From positions 310,001-374,000 of the forward strand of contig LATX02000180.1 of assembly GCA_001466705.2 (NCBI GenBank): a stretch of DNA of 64,000 nucleotides. The letters run 5' to 3'. The DNA is from Moniliophthora roreri (Eukaryota; Basidiomycota; Agaricomycetes; Agaricales; Marasmiaceae). Positions within the stretch are counted from its first letter, which is position 1. Every line of letters starts with the position of its first letter. Positions 1-11,028 of the stretch are shown here, in pieces. Position numbers and translations under genes: made by a program. The notes under the pieces were generated by a model. That model did not search any database, was not told the origin of the DNA, and was given only the letters and a program-made list of their open reading frames with translations.

Positions 1-463
1 TGTTTCTTTAACGTGCTCGTACGGAACCTATTCGGTACTGATTGGTTTTGGAGTATGCGTGATGCTTCGCTGCGGATGTAGCCAGCGGGTCAGCTTTGTG
101 GTATCGTATGGAGGTGTGTTTTGATTGACCAGGTCAGTCGACCCGTTGTGACCAATGTTGTTAGGCTATGGTATGGTTTTGATTAAAAAACGGTCGTTAC
201 GGAAAGCAGTACTTGACTTACCTAGAGTATAGTTATGAATTGACTTGAACTCCAATACGCTGGTATCGGCGTTGGTGAAGGTGAATTCGTTTATTGTATG
301 CATAGCACGTGGAAGGTGGCTGTGCTAAAAAAGCGATTCATTCCTTGATAATTGCAACCCTCAAGGACAAGACCTCAATTCTACCTGCCTCAGGGAGTAT
401 ACAACAGCCCAGACGTTGCACCGAGAATCTAGCATACTGTACACTGGTGGTAGGGCTCCAGGT
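1..463. repeat. 463-bp direct repeat, copy A
   Basis: This block is repeated, apparently without mismatch by eye, at 1492-1954 in the same orientation. It ends directly at the single ambiguous base N464. No gene is recognised inside it. The window edge may cut the repeat, so its true left end is unknown. Confidence 0.9.
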
Positions 464-464
464 N

Positions 465-844
465 TGCTTTGTGCAGCGTACATGGTGTTCCCATCAACTT
501 CGACAAACCCCAGGACCACCCTATAGTGTGTAAGTCCATCGTCAACGCTGTCGTGATAAAATCCCGTACCATATGCCAGCATCTTTTGTAGCTTGCAGGA
601 TACGCTGATATTGAGACGATGTGACACTGAGCGATGCCTTCTGAAATTTCGTGAAGAAGACGGGATCGAAGGCTTCAGCCCAAACACGCATGGGATATCC
701 AGGAATGAAAGCTTCAGGAAACCCTATGAGCTGTGCTCCATTCGCGGCCGCTTCCTTGATGATGGACACTACTTTGTCGACACTAGCTTCGAGGTCGAAC
801 CAGGCAGGCTCAGCTTGTACTGCAGCGACTCTGTCAGCAACCAA
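465..844 (-). CDS. Nitrilase / cyanide hydratase family, N-terminal fragment
   Basis: This is a carbon-nitrogen hydrolase of the nitrilase branch, which would hydrolyse a nitrile or cyanide. Exon 1 (844-570) opens with an RVAAVQAEP strand and contains the stretch LIGFPEAFIPGYP, which holds the catalytic Glu of the family. A 49-bp intron (569-521) has a GTACGG donor and TATAG acceptor. Exon 2 (520-465) restores the conserved WVVLGFVEVDGNTMYAAQ. The reading then meets N464. Sequence beyond it encodes nothing nitrilase-like, so the Lys and Cys of the catalytic triad are missing. The family is normally about 300-370 residues and only about 110 are present. The truncation coincides with the N and the start of the direct repeat, so it may be an assembly join and not a true pseudogene. 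Confidence 0.82.
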
Positions 845-1491
845 TTAGTCACAGAACGGATATGAACGTAGGAGATGACACACTTCATCGTGTGTTTGTG
901 TTTGGAGCAGAGAAGCACATCTCAGGTCTTTAAGTATCTTTTGCCCACTGATAAGCGCCAAGGACAGCTGACTGGGATGAGGTTAGCAAAAGGGCTAGTC
1001 GGTGGGCCGAAGACGGCGAATATGATTCGATATGGTGCTTTGTTCACTGGGCACACTGAGAATTGAATAGTATGGATAATTGTGGTTGAAAATTGCGAAT
1101 ATCTTGGGCTCGTCAGAAAAGAAAATGCTTACCTAGACGCCTCCGCTTTCTTCGCGTATTGACTGAGTTGCCAGGGAAATGACTCGTGTCCTACCAAGCG
1201 AGCTACGGGCATTCGGAAAATTTGCCTGGAGGAGACTATGTGAGCCGCTTACGGCGCTAAAGTATCGTCTCACCGTGTTGTTGTTGCCTGGCTCATTTTT
1301 ATTCCGTTTGAATGGGATAGCAAGGAGGAAAACGGAAGTAATTCTTTCAAAACAAGACCATGAGGGGTACATTCAAGCTTTCCGCTTTCCGCTCTTCCAG
1401 GACGACGAGAAGACGTAACAACGTACCAACTAGTCCTGACTCATCCGATACCTCTGCAAGCTGCTCTGTATCCAATCCAATATCCGTGCTC
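845..1491. other. Intergenic, no gene recognised
   Basis: Upstream region of the nitrilase fragment on the minus strand. Short open frames exist on both strands, but none resembles a known family or shows a convincing intron-exon pattern. The nitrilase promoter would lie here. Confidence 0.5.
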
Positions 1492-1954
1492 TGTTTCTTT
1501 AACGTGCTCGTACGGAACCTATTCGGTACTGATTGGTTTTGGAGTATGCGTGATGCTTCGCTGCGGATGTAGCCAGCGGGTCAGCTTTGTGGTATCGTAT
1601 GGAGGTGTGTTTTGATTGACCAGGTCAGTCGACCCGTTGTGACCAATGTTGTTAGGCTATGGTATGGTTTTGATTAAAAAACGGTCGTTACGGAAAGCAG
1701 TACTTGACTTACCTAGAGTATAGTTATGAATTGACTTGAACTCCAATACGCTGGTATCGGCGTTGGTGAAGGTGAATTCGTTTATTGTATGCATAGCACG
1801 TGGAAGGTGGCTGTGCTAAAAAAGCGATTCATTCCTTGATAATTGCAACCCTCAAGGACAAGACCTCAATTCTACCTGCCTCAGGGAGTATACAACAGCC
1901 CAGACGTTGCACCGAGAATCTAGCATACTGTACACTGGTGGTAGGGCTCCAGGT
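1492..1954. repeat. 463-bp direct repeat, copy B
   Basis: Second copy of the block at 1-463. It diverges from copy A immediately after position 1954, at the base that corresponds to N464. The unit spacing is 1491 bp. Confidence 0.9.
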
Positions 1955-2279
1955 TCACCTTCATTGAGTTGTAGCTGCCGTAGACGCTTCTATAGGCCCC
2001 GTAACAAAAAACATAATGCAAGCATACCTCATAGCAGTGGAATTTTCTGGGGCGGAGAGTAGCGTGTATCAAGTGGGATTGAGTGACTTTAGAAGTGGTG
2101 TCGACTCATGGACTCGACGCTTGGACTGCCAATGATCAACAATTTTCGATAGAACTCGTTCTGATATTACACGGTACGTTACATACAGTTGGACTACGAG
2201 ACATGATTGCTGGTTGGTTATGTTCTTCAAAAAAGGATAAGGTGTCCGTATCGCTGAATCCGAAGAGTGCTATCCTGTC
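1955..2279. other. Intergenic, 3' flank of the DUF6535 gene
   Basis: No coding signal recognised. The region should contain the 3' UTR of the minus-strand gene that ends at 2280. Confidence 0.4.
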
Positions 2280-4765
2280 CTAGACACGCTCGTCGGCACC
2301 ATTGCCCCCAATCCCACCACCAGTATCCCCCTGTGCCGCTACACTCAAAGCGCCTGCGTCCCGACCCGATTCGTTATTATCAGAGCCGGGGCCACTGTTT
2401 TCGCCTTCTGCATTCAAGGGGGGATGTTCGGAGTCAACGGAGTATCGAATACCAGATGAGTCTGCGACATGAGCGAGCGAAGGTGGTGGATCTTCACCAT
2501 GATTAGGTACGGGCAAGAAGTAGTCGTCTGGGAGGTTTCCGATTTCTCGAGCCCTTCGAGTTGCTTCGGTCCATTCCAATATTAACGTCCTACGACGAGG
2601 TATATCCGAGTTCCAATTCGTTTCATATAAACGTCGAGAAATAACCTGTTCATGAATAAACCGTAAGAGTTCCTGCCCACGGCTACTCGTTAATAGTTCG
2701 GGATTCCGATCTCTTCGGTTGAGATGCCTCGTCAGCGCAACAATGAAAGCTAACCGCTCGTCATCGTGCCGATCTTCGTCATACCCTGGATGTGTTCTCC
2801 ACGCATCCTCGAAATAGTGAAGTAATCTCAAACTTCGCTTTCGAACTTTTGGATCTTCATGTGTCCATAATGCATCCACCACAGGAAACGGTATGACGAA
2901 CCGAAGATTTGTGGACTGTTGCAGACGTGTGTGATTCGAGTCGACGGACTCATAGAGGCGATCCGAAATGCGTTCCTCTCCCATATCAGGCCGCTTTGCC
3001 ATTGCCAACCAGTAGTGGTGGCAGAACAATAGCTGGCGTGCTTCCAGGGAGTGAAGGGAACGGTCATTCATTCTTGGTTCTGGTGCGTTCCATATGTAAT
3101 AGTCCACCTCATACTTTAATTCAATAAATGCTCTTAGATCTCTGAGCCGCAACTCAACATCTGACCTTGGTATGTTCTCCCACATTGTATACCTCCACCT
3201 ATCGAGGATCACAGACATCGCCACTGACGTGGGTATCGTTCCCAAGACACTCTGTAGATGCGGTATCATCGATGGGCTGTCCTGGAACATGGTGACTGCC
3301 CATTCAAATGCACGCAACTCGTACACCTTCAGATTGAAATCATTTGAGTCTGGGAACGGATGGGGAGTCGCGTCAAATTGTCTGACCACACGGAGGTCAA
3401 ATGATGACCAGTCTGTGACCAGATCCATTGCGTGATCCCACAAACTTGGAGCTCGTTTGGACAGAAAGCTTTCAATGCGTCCATATTGAGACAGGAGACG
3501 GAAAAGTTTGCATGACAGGTAATAAACCCCCCATGCCTGTGGCGATTTGTAGGGACATATAAACTGGTAGGACAACTCGTTGAAGTCCCAGTTCCAGATC
3601 TTCAACAACTGATTTCCTGGCACTGTCAACATCGGCAGGACCGTCGTGACGAAATACAGCCCAGTGCTGACCATGACTGTGACGAAGCAAACAACAAAGG
3701 GTATACGATTCCGATTCCACAGCAGGTCCAGCACACCGACAAAGAACAACAGCAATGCGACTTCGAGTAGAATAGGCAGTGCCGATAAGAACGATGACAC
3801 ACCCCACCTCTCGAAGCTATCTCGACGAAGCTGTCGAAGTGCTAATTCTTCTCCTGGTGTACGTGTCTGCGTATCCCTCTGGTGCTCTCGTAGCCATTGC
3901 TTGCATAGTAGGCCGAAAAGTGCTGATGTCAGACTGAGTATGAGGCTAAGGAACCAAAAACAGTTGATACGGATTGAAAATGAATCGGCTTCGAATGGCG
4001 GTCGTTCGGCAGCGATACTCTGGGATGGATTGAGCTGTGCCGATATTTGCATGAGGAGAGCGACAGTGGCGTCGGCAGGGTCTTCTGACAACCACTGGTA
4101 TGATTCGATGAGAAATGCGGTGACGACGGCAGAGAAGAGACCAGCCTATTTGTTTGTCAATCTTCACGGTGAGACGTAGCAAAAAAACAAAATATACGCA
4201 CGAAAACGAGTTGTGTATCAATATCCTCTTTATAATTTTTCATCATGTCATCGTCATGCCTCGCTACTGCTCTGCGCAAAACCTCCCATGATTCATCAAC
4301 GGTCGGTCTTTGCTTATTTTCTTGGCTGTTGCTTGTAGCATCTACAGGCTGCGAGGTGGCCGGTGGTAAGAAGTTCTGATATGTTTTGTCCTATTAGCAT
4401 GATGGAAATGCGGAGATACACCCACATACCTCATTCTCTGGTAGACCTGCCGAGTTTTCATTCTGATCGTGACTGACTTGAAAACCCTGGTCCCTGTGCG
4501 AAGGGATGAGCGACGGCGGTAGTGGAATCTTCATAATAGTATTCATTGAATAACGATTTTTGAAGACTCGGAAGATGAGATTACTTGAGCAGGATCCTGG
4601 AAGACATTCAGCGACGGCAGACGAGTGAGAGTGGGACATACGTACCTGGTCCTTCAAACTTTGAGTAGTTGAGGGAAATTCCGCCTGAAAGTTTGAAATG
4701 AGCGATTATAGTAACTTGGACCGATTCTCCCAACCTACCTGTCCCTCCAAGTACTCGATGAACAT
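2280..4765 (-). CDS. DUF6535-domain multi-pass membrane protein
   Basis: The family is known from mushroom-forming fungi and has no assigned function. Six exons give 743 codons in frame: 4765-4739, 4684-4646, 4596-4585, 4528-4430, 4390-4202 and 4145-2280. The domain starts with KNYKEDIDTQLVF at the end of exon 5, joins AGLFSAVVTAFLIESYQWLS across a 56-bp intron, and continues with ALFGLLCKQWLREHQRDT. About four hydrophobic segments are seen: the AGLFSAVVTAF helix, one before CKQWLREH, and two later ones in LLEVALLLFFVGVLDLLW and the following PFVVCFVTVM region. A long soluble C-terminus follows with an acidic, Gly/Asn-rich tail. The third exon is a micro-exon of 12 bp. The start Met is the first in frame in exon 1, but an open stretch upstream ending in a TTAG acceptor could add residues, so the 5' end is less certain than the rest. 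Confidence 0.83.
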
Positions 4766-5590
4766 TGGTATCAAGCGCCCTCCTGCCAGTCTAATTCTCA
4801 AACGTTGAGAATTCTAGGCGTGTTATTCTCCCTCCCTGGCGATGGTGATTATGTTTGGAAACATTCTCCTGCCGAATTTCCGGCCAAGATACAGTATTAC
4901 GCGAGCACGTGCAAGAAACGAAACGGCTTACACTGACAGTCAAAGGGCCAGAAGCAGGAGAAACGGATATGACTGATCAGGGGATGGAATCTATGTCTGG
5001 TTTCTTGACTTGAAGGCTACTCACGGGTTGATTCAGGATTCCCGTGAGAAACGACATGCGCCTGTCCTATCCCAAGTAACCATATTTCTCCGAAACCTTG
5101 CTATTGTGTTATAGTATACCTCCAGCATTATGCTGCCCTTTTGCACGACTCACTATAGACGTGCCGAGGTCACAACCATCTCCGATCTTACGCCAGCTCA
5201 TCGCCAAGTACGCGTCGACGCTAGCAAATGAAGGCTTCCTCGAGGGAAGGAGGAACGAGAAGAATAAAGACAGGACGGAACCCTGGAGGAAGTGTGGAAC
5301 AAAACCACGATTGTGACCTTATGTGGCGGTGACCCCATAGCCCGTATACGCCCACTTTACTCGCAATCAACCATCGTTTCTGACACTTTCTCGGAGGTCT
5401 TTGTTGCCGGCATAATATACAAAATTTAATCATCGTCATTGCTCCTCCTCTTACACTTGTGCCTTCAGAATTACCCAAAGTCACAGCATGCCTATGAAAT
5501 GTCTTCATTTTCAATGCTGACAACGCAGGCAACAGAAGGACCACTTACAATACACCTTCAAAACTTGACACCACCGGGACAGTAACCTCG
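4766..5590. other. Intergenic, no gene recognised
   Basis: About 825 bp between two minus-strand genes. Open frames near 5098-5544 lack family resemblance or splice logic. The DUF6535 promoter lies near its left end. Confidence 0.4.
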
Positions 5591-6124
5591 CTACTCGGGC
5601 TGATCCATGTCCTAGAGCGCGATGCACAAGTCACAGAGTCCAAGGTTGAATATTCAACAACTTACTCCATAGTCGCGCTCAAACTCTTCGCGTTTAAGTT
5701 CCTCCCAGCTAAGGTGTATCTTTTCATGGTCGCGCAGATCCGACTCCCTTGCGAACGTTTCATCGCATGTCTGCAAAGATACATTTAGACACCTAATCGT
5801 GTCAAGACAGTGTGCGCATTAACTGACCTGGCATTTGAAATCTCTTGCAGAATGAACGCGACTTTTGGAGGGACGCGACTTTCCGGTGCGAACATTGTAC
5901 TTGAGAGTGGCATATTGGTTCCATAGTATGGCTCTTTCAAGCGCGGTCAAGGAGTTACAGTAACTGAGCTTCTGTTGCAGATGGACGGAAGAAAGCATGG
6001 TGGTGGTTCAGAAGGAAAACGAGAGCAAGTGCACGTTCAGTAAAAACGGGGCTTTGCCTATGAATTTCAGGACGTTGGGGTTTGCCGGCATGGGAGAAGG
6101 CGGAGAAGGATCGTCGGTTGCCAT
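5591..6124 (-). CDS. Small C2H2 zinc-finger protein
   Basis: This gene is visible only after splicing. Four exons (6124-6035, 5971-5828, 5770-5666, 5611-5591) encode 119 residues. All three introns are GT-AG and 54-63 bp, and every exon is a whole number of codons. One C2H2 finger is formed across the exon 2/exon 3 junction by Cys77, Cys80, His93 and His97 (C-x2-C-x12-H-x3-H), with the usual Phe and Leu core positions. The N-terminus is proline-rich (DDPSPPSPMPANPN). A basic stretch (RTGKSRPSKSR) precedes the finger and an acidic tail follows it. A single finger suggests weak DNA binding or a protein/RNA contact role, which is inference. No named orthologue is recognised. The first intron (donor GTGCAC) is the least certain. 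Confidence 0.68.
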
Positions 6125-6181
6125 CGTCGCAAGCAGTTGGACGTCTATCGGTCCCCATGAAGATGTATAAGTCTTCGAATA

Positions 6182-6448
6182 TCACTCAAAGTCCGCTGTG
6201 AGCCTTGCATTTTTGGGGAAATATTCAAAATAAGGCCCAGAACAGAAGCTGTCAATAGAAACCACCAGTCCGTCCGAATTTGTGGACAGACGAGTGAAGA
6301 TGGTGGATCCGATGGAGATGCCTGTCAGCGCAAAGGTCAATTCCTGAAAGTTCAGTGACGCACTTTGTTTCCAAGCGTATAGAAAGGATAGGATGCAGTC
6401 ATGGAATCTCCGTTGCATTAGAGTCTCAGCCGATACTACGAGGGCCAC
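6182..6448 (-). CDS. Unrecognised open frame, 88 codons
   Basis: An ATG-initiated open frame just left of an inverted-repeat arm. It contains a moderately hydrophobic middle (LTFALTGISIGSTIFTRL) but matches no family I recognise. It could be an exon of an unmodelled gene, or chance. Its stop lies about 60 bp upstream of the zinc-finger start on the same strand. Confidence 0.2.
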   Translation of the reverse strand: MALVVSAETLMQRRFHDCILSFLYAWKQSASLNFQELTFALTGISIGSTIFTRLSTNSDGLVVSIDSFCSGPYFEYFPKNARLTADFE

Positions 6449-6480
6449 AGGGAGAAGAGGACTAGCACTAGGAGGCTATA

Positions 6481-7167
6481 GTCGATTAGTCCACCTCGGA
6501 AGGGCCCGAACGCGGACAGCTGTCAAGATAAAGAGAGATAAGAAAGACGATGAAAGACGAGACGTCATTCATGTAACATTAGATAGTAAAACAACAAATA
6601 ATATCAGCAATTCTGAAAAATAATTATTGAAAGAGGCAAGAAGGTGGGGAGCGCGTCGGGGGCGAACGCGCTTCTTCTACTTCTTCTCTGCTCTGCTTAT
6701 TCGCTTCCAGACAAGGCACAGAATGAAGAGTAGATCTTTATTACATTTCGATAGGCGCGTTTTCATAATTCTTGACGGTGGCGCATAGAATAATGATTCA
6801 AATCACTTCGTGCATCGTATACTTGCAGGAAAAAGACTTCGCGAGTGTTCCCCTCCAGCAAGCTGGAAATAGTGGTTTTGAACAGGTCATGGGTCCATAG
6901 CTTCTTAACTGACGTGACAGATCGTCGCTCACGTCTCCCAGCGACGTTTCTTCTGTGACTGGTCAAAAAATCCGACGCAAATGGAATTTGGGGAGCTCGA
7001 CGAGAGAAACTGAACTTTGGGGCATCTGGTTAAGTCCAGCGCTTGGAGTTAGTAGCAGGACTTAGCAGGACTTAGCTGATCAGTCAGGCTACGTCATTCT
7101 CCTGTTATCTCTCTTTATCTTGACAGCTGTATCCGCGTTCGGGCCCTTCCGAGGTGGACTAATCGAC
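6481..7167. repeat. Inverted-repeat element (MITE or fold-back-like)
   Basis: The arms at 6481-6541 and 7105-7167 are inverted copies of about 61 bp. They are identical by eye except for a 2-bp insertion in the right arm. The arm contains GGAAGGGCCCGAACGCGGA. The roughly 560-bp spacer has no convincing gene and includes an (A/T)-rich stretch near 6590-6625. Weak similarity continues outside the arms (ACTAGCAC versus GTGCTAGC-like ends), so the true termini and any target duplication are unclear. Confidence 0.65.
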
Positions 7168-7497
7168 TGTTACCAGCTAGCACGAGGGGAGAGTATACCA
7201 AGAAGCAATCGAAAGGAGGGCTTGTTATCATAAGTGACGCTGTTCATCGACATATCGGCGGAGAATGCGTCAAAGGGGATTGTTCCGAGTTCTACGAATG
7301 CCAAAATGTCAGTTACCGACCGAAGACAGTAAAAACTCATCACCTCTAGCAGGTTTGCATAGTATTCAACGTTAACTGAAACTTTCGATTGTGTCCAGTC
7401 GTAGCAGGTGGAAGAAAGTAGAGAGATCCTTCCATTTTCAGGTTACGATACATTGCACTGGTACTCTGCCAAGGTGACCGAGATACAACAATTCTAG
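7168..7497. other. Intergenic, no gene recognised
   Basis: Sequence between the inverted-repeat element and the stop of the steroid-reductase gene. It probably carries that gene's 3' UTR. Nothing else supported. Confidence 0.4.
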
Positions 7498-8533
7498 TTA
7501 CAGAATGAACGGTATTACAATCTTCCTTTCGCTTGGATACGCCTCTCCAAACTTGTTCTTGTACCACAAATGCCCCTTGTAAGCTCTCGGGAACATCAAA
7601 ACAACCTCATTGAAGAGGAAAATCCACGGAGGTGTCAAACTAGGTACCAACTGTGACGAAGGTGAAGTAACCAGGTCAAAAAGACCAACTTTGAAAAGGG
7701 AATCCAGGGAAATCAAAGGGGCAGGTGAAGCAGCCAACGCAAAACCCAACCATTCCAACCATTCACATGAATAGTTTGGAAAGGACACATAGTCGTAAAG
7801 GAGGCCGTTCGGAATGGCATAGTGTTCTCCCTGCCCGTCCTTCTTCCCGCTCTTCTTGAATTTTCGTCTAATGTTTAGCAAAATCTCGTCGTGTACCACG
7901 TTCCCGATGAATCCAACTGCCCATAATACGAGACCGATGTACCACACTGGGCTAGACCACGTATTGGCATCATTGCCTAGATACGCTCTAGCACCAGGAG
8001 ACGAGAGATAGCTGCCCAACAAACTCCCGTTGATGACATTGAACAGAATGGCCGAAAGGAGGACATAGAGGTGGGATTTCGAACGTGATGGTGTACGAAG
8101 AGGCGAAATGAGGGATCTGTTCGTGTAATGAACGAGAAACATCCCAGCCAAGATATTCTGTGCAATGGTGTGCTCGGGAGTACCGGTGCTGAGCGGAGAC
8201 GAAAAGTATGTGTATGTGAAGAAGATGGGAGAAATGATTTCCATAACGATCCAAGCTTTAATACCTGGACAAAGTTAAGTACCCAATAATCTGATGAAAT
8301 CTTGAAGACATACTTACCGTCAATCAGGAAGATGCTTCCGCTCGTTGATGCAAATCGACCAAATGGCGCATCAAATACAAAGCTTAAGGGAGAAACGATG
8401 GCGGCTCCCAGGAAGAACCATTTACGAAAACCTGATGAAGACGAGCAGGATTTAGCAAGAGGTATTCAAGGGTGGAGGTGAACGTACAATCATAGTGGAA
8501 CTGGGCTCGAGCAAGAGGTAAGAAACTAGGCAT
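7498..8533 (-). CDS. Steroid 5-alpha-reductase family membrane enzyme
   Basis: The family reduces a conjugated double bond of a steroid or lipid enone with NADPH at the ER membrane. Three exons (8533-8488, 8431-8318, 8264-7498) encode 308 residues, the usual family size. The polytopic N-terminal half is followed by the conserved C-terminal block: HDEILLNIRRKFK, then YAIPNGLLYDYVSFPNYSCE (family pattern of GLFxYVSxPNYxxE), then EWLGFALA, and a final LWYKNKFGEAYP (family pattern HxWYxxKFxxYP). The gene looks intact. DET2/SRD5A1-like 3-oxo-5-alpha-steroid 4-dehydrogenase is the nearest named group. The substrate in a fungus is unknown, so the name is by family only. The start Met opens exon 1 and gives a continuous frame. 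Confidence 0.88.
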
Positions 8534-8706
8534 GGTATCGATATTTCATTCACACGGGTATCCTCCTTTTAACTTACCCCTTTTCCGCTCCACGTCATTG
8601 ATCAGGGATTAATCGATTACGGATAGTATTAAAGATTTTTGACCTTGGCTAGCGAACCGCAAGCGAATATGGGTATACATTTGAAAAAAGTCATAATCTT
8701 ACAAGG

Positions 8707-9753
8707 CTAGTAGAATGCTACTGCGTGTAACAAGCTGTGAGGATGCCTTTGTTGCTGCGCCTCCAGAATACCACCAATCTCTTCGTCAATATCCTTGGCA
8801 GCTTCAATCTGCAAGGGAGTCAGTCCCGATGAAAAAGGTCTCAAAAGAAACCTGATTGCTCACCGCCGATGCGAGATCGAGAATCGCCTTCCCTGCAATC
8901 AACGCTTCTTCATGGTTGTCCTTAATCTCGACATTGATAATATGGACAGGCCGGTTGAACTCTCCACCGCGGGTCAGCAAGTCTGTTGATCGAAACGAGT
9001 CACTTCGGTTGGTCAGTTGGTCGCCGAAGCTCGAGGATAACCCACCGTCGCACACAGCATCAAAACATCTTTCTTCACACGTTATAACGACATCCACAAC
9101 AGTCCTCGTTTCTTGCCATCGTTCCGGAGCCAACTTTATACGCCGATTACGGTCGAGCATCTGTAACAGGCCATTTGCGGTGTATCTGTGGTACGGTCAG
9201 TCAATATTCTGAGGGTGGTATCGTGTACTGACAAGCGAGGGTCTTTGGAGTGCAACTCTTCATAGATGGTATTGTAGGGAGTTCCGAAGGAGTAGATGTT
9301 GGGTTTATCTATGGAGGGACCTGGAAGTCGTACCGCAGACCCAGTTCCAGACGAAATGACACGAAATCCTGCCTTTCTTTACAGCTAGTCAGTATAGAAA
9401 AGGCTTGTAAAAGGCTAATTGACGTACGATAAAACATAGTGTCCCTCCATAGACCTATTTTGATTACTAGCACAAACGACACAGAAAAGTGGCCTTAGTT
9501 TGTTGACAGCAGATTCTCGCGGTGCCGCATTAGCCATGGGTGCGTCCGACGGGTGTGTAATTACAGGCTCTGTTTCATTTGGCGGAGTACTGGTGTTCAC
9601 TCCTGATGCGGATGCGGGTGCGGGTGCGGGTGCGGGTGCGGGCGCAGGTGCAGGTGCAGGTGCAGGTGCAGGTGCAGGTGTTTCCGATTGTACGCGTTGC
9701 AAACGAGGATCAGCGCGGCTCAGTCGAGGGTCTCTGGCTCTTCTAGGATCCAT
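8707..9753 (-). CDS. ssu72: SSU72, RNA polymerase II CTD Ser5-phosphatase
   Basis: SSU72 dephosphorylates the RNA polymerase II C-terminal repeat within the cleavage and polyadenylation machinery in the nucleus. Exons 9753-9428, 9376-9233, 9185-9046, 8982-8864 and 8808-8707 give 276 residues. The active-site loop is Cys94-ASNQN-Arg100 followed by SMEGHYVLS. Other family blocks are [52 protein letters not shown] and the C-terminal HAVAFY. Compared with animal and yeast proteins it has about 80 extra N-terminal residues: three DPR motifs, then about eleven Pro-Ala pairs encoded by a hexanucleotide repeat. The third intron (9045-8983, 63 bp) has no stop in frame, so its retention would add 21 residues to the loop before the NHEEA block. 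A TTTCAG acceptor just upstream of the ATG suggests a 5'-UTR intron. Confidence 0.95.
9605..9680. repeat. Hexanucleotide repeat (GGTGCG/GGTGCA)n
   Basis: A coding microsatellite of about twelve units inside SSU72 exon 1. It changes from GGTGCG to GGTGCA units half way. On the minus strand it encodes alternating Pro and Ala, so length changes keep the frame. Confidence 0.9.
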
Positions 9754-11028
9754 GATATCCTGAAAGAGAACGAATGAGTCAAAGAATAAGAGCACAGAAT
9801 AGTTTTGCTTCAGCAGTATCTAGAACATTTGCTGGTCATCGTCTCAACCCAGAACTAGTCATTTTTTGAACGGGTAGGTCGTGATTCCACTCTGAATCAT
9901 CAAGAGGCAATTTGACAAGGCCAAGATGTTTACTTACCTGGAGATTGTGATTGTAACTTGTCGAAGATGATGGTGGTCAAAGGTCAACATCATTCGGCGC
10001 TTATTTCAGGACGTTTTTTCTTTGTTGTCGCTGACCTACGTCCCGCTGCCGACGCCAGTACTCAGAGCATTTTGACAAGAACCAAGTCTTACAAGTTCAC
10101 GTACTAGTCTCACCAATGGCATGAAATCCTGGTGCCAAGAAAGCGCATATGCATCAAATCCTGTCTCGCCTCCGACTCATGATGGTTATCCGTTTTAATT
10201 AGGATGAACAGTAACCAACCAGGTCTCCTGCGGTTCAGAACCTTTCAGAATCCCTCAATGACCTCGCAGCCTCGGATCTGACCCACTTCCTATCAATCCG
10301 TCCTCTGTTCCCTCCTGTATGAATCTAGTACAAATTGGGGGATGTTTGGAGCCCGTAGTAAATCACCTCCAACTGAGAATGATCACCTATGTCGTCGAAC
10401 GAACGCTCGAGTCGTTATGTTTCCTAGACTATCCGCCATAGGTTTTCTCCTTGGTGTTATAGTGACCAATTACTTGGTTGTTCGCCGCACTACTGGCTAA
10501 CTTGGCTCGAAACACAGCGTGCCCGTTTACTACCGCACAAAAGACTATCCGAGCAACACGAGGAGCCAGCAAAGTAAGCTTATGGAGCTCACTAGACTCT
10601 AGTCTATATTGATTCATTGAGTGGTTTAGCTTGATATCGATGTCGCTCTAGCTTGACTTCAACTGATAGGATCATTCACCTGTTCTTCAGAACACTGATT
10701 CGATGAACGGCTCGATGAAATCGGAGTATCTGTTACCGCGTATTGCTACTTGCCAGTGTACTACAAGTACGTATGTGTGTGTGTGCGAGAGAGAGGGAGG
10801 GAGAGAGAGAGGACAATGTCAGATACCGAATCCAGGTTGCTACAATTCATGCCAATGTAGAAGCAGCAATGTATCACAATGCAAAACAGATTTTATTACA
10901 ATCAAGAGTTCTACAGTATTCGAGTGTCCATACATACAACGAGAGAAACTGAATCATTACAAACTAACGACTGCTAAAAGCAAAGGACATCGAGAAATAT
11001 ATGGTGTAGTAAAGAGCGTGGCTGAATC
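9754..11028. other. Intergenic with microsatellite; SSU72 5' region and kinase 3' flank
   Basis: A likely SSU72 5'-UTR intron runs from about 9936 to 9773 on the minus strand (GTAAGT donor, TTTCAG acceptor). A (GT)n then (GA)n microsatellite lies at about 10770-10813. No further gene is recognised. The long plus-strand open frame that starts near 10703 is antisense to the kinase. Confidence 0.5.

Noticed and set aside
5221..5544. 107-codon minus-strand frame
   Set aside because: No family resemblance and no splice continuity with the adjacent zinc-finger gene.
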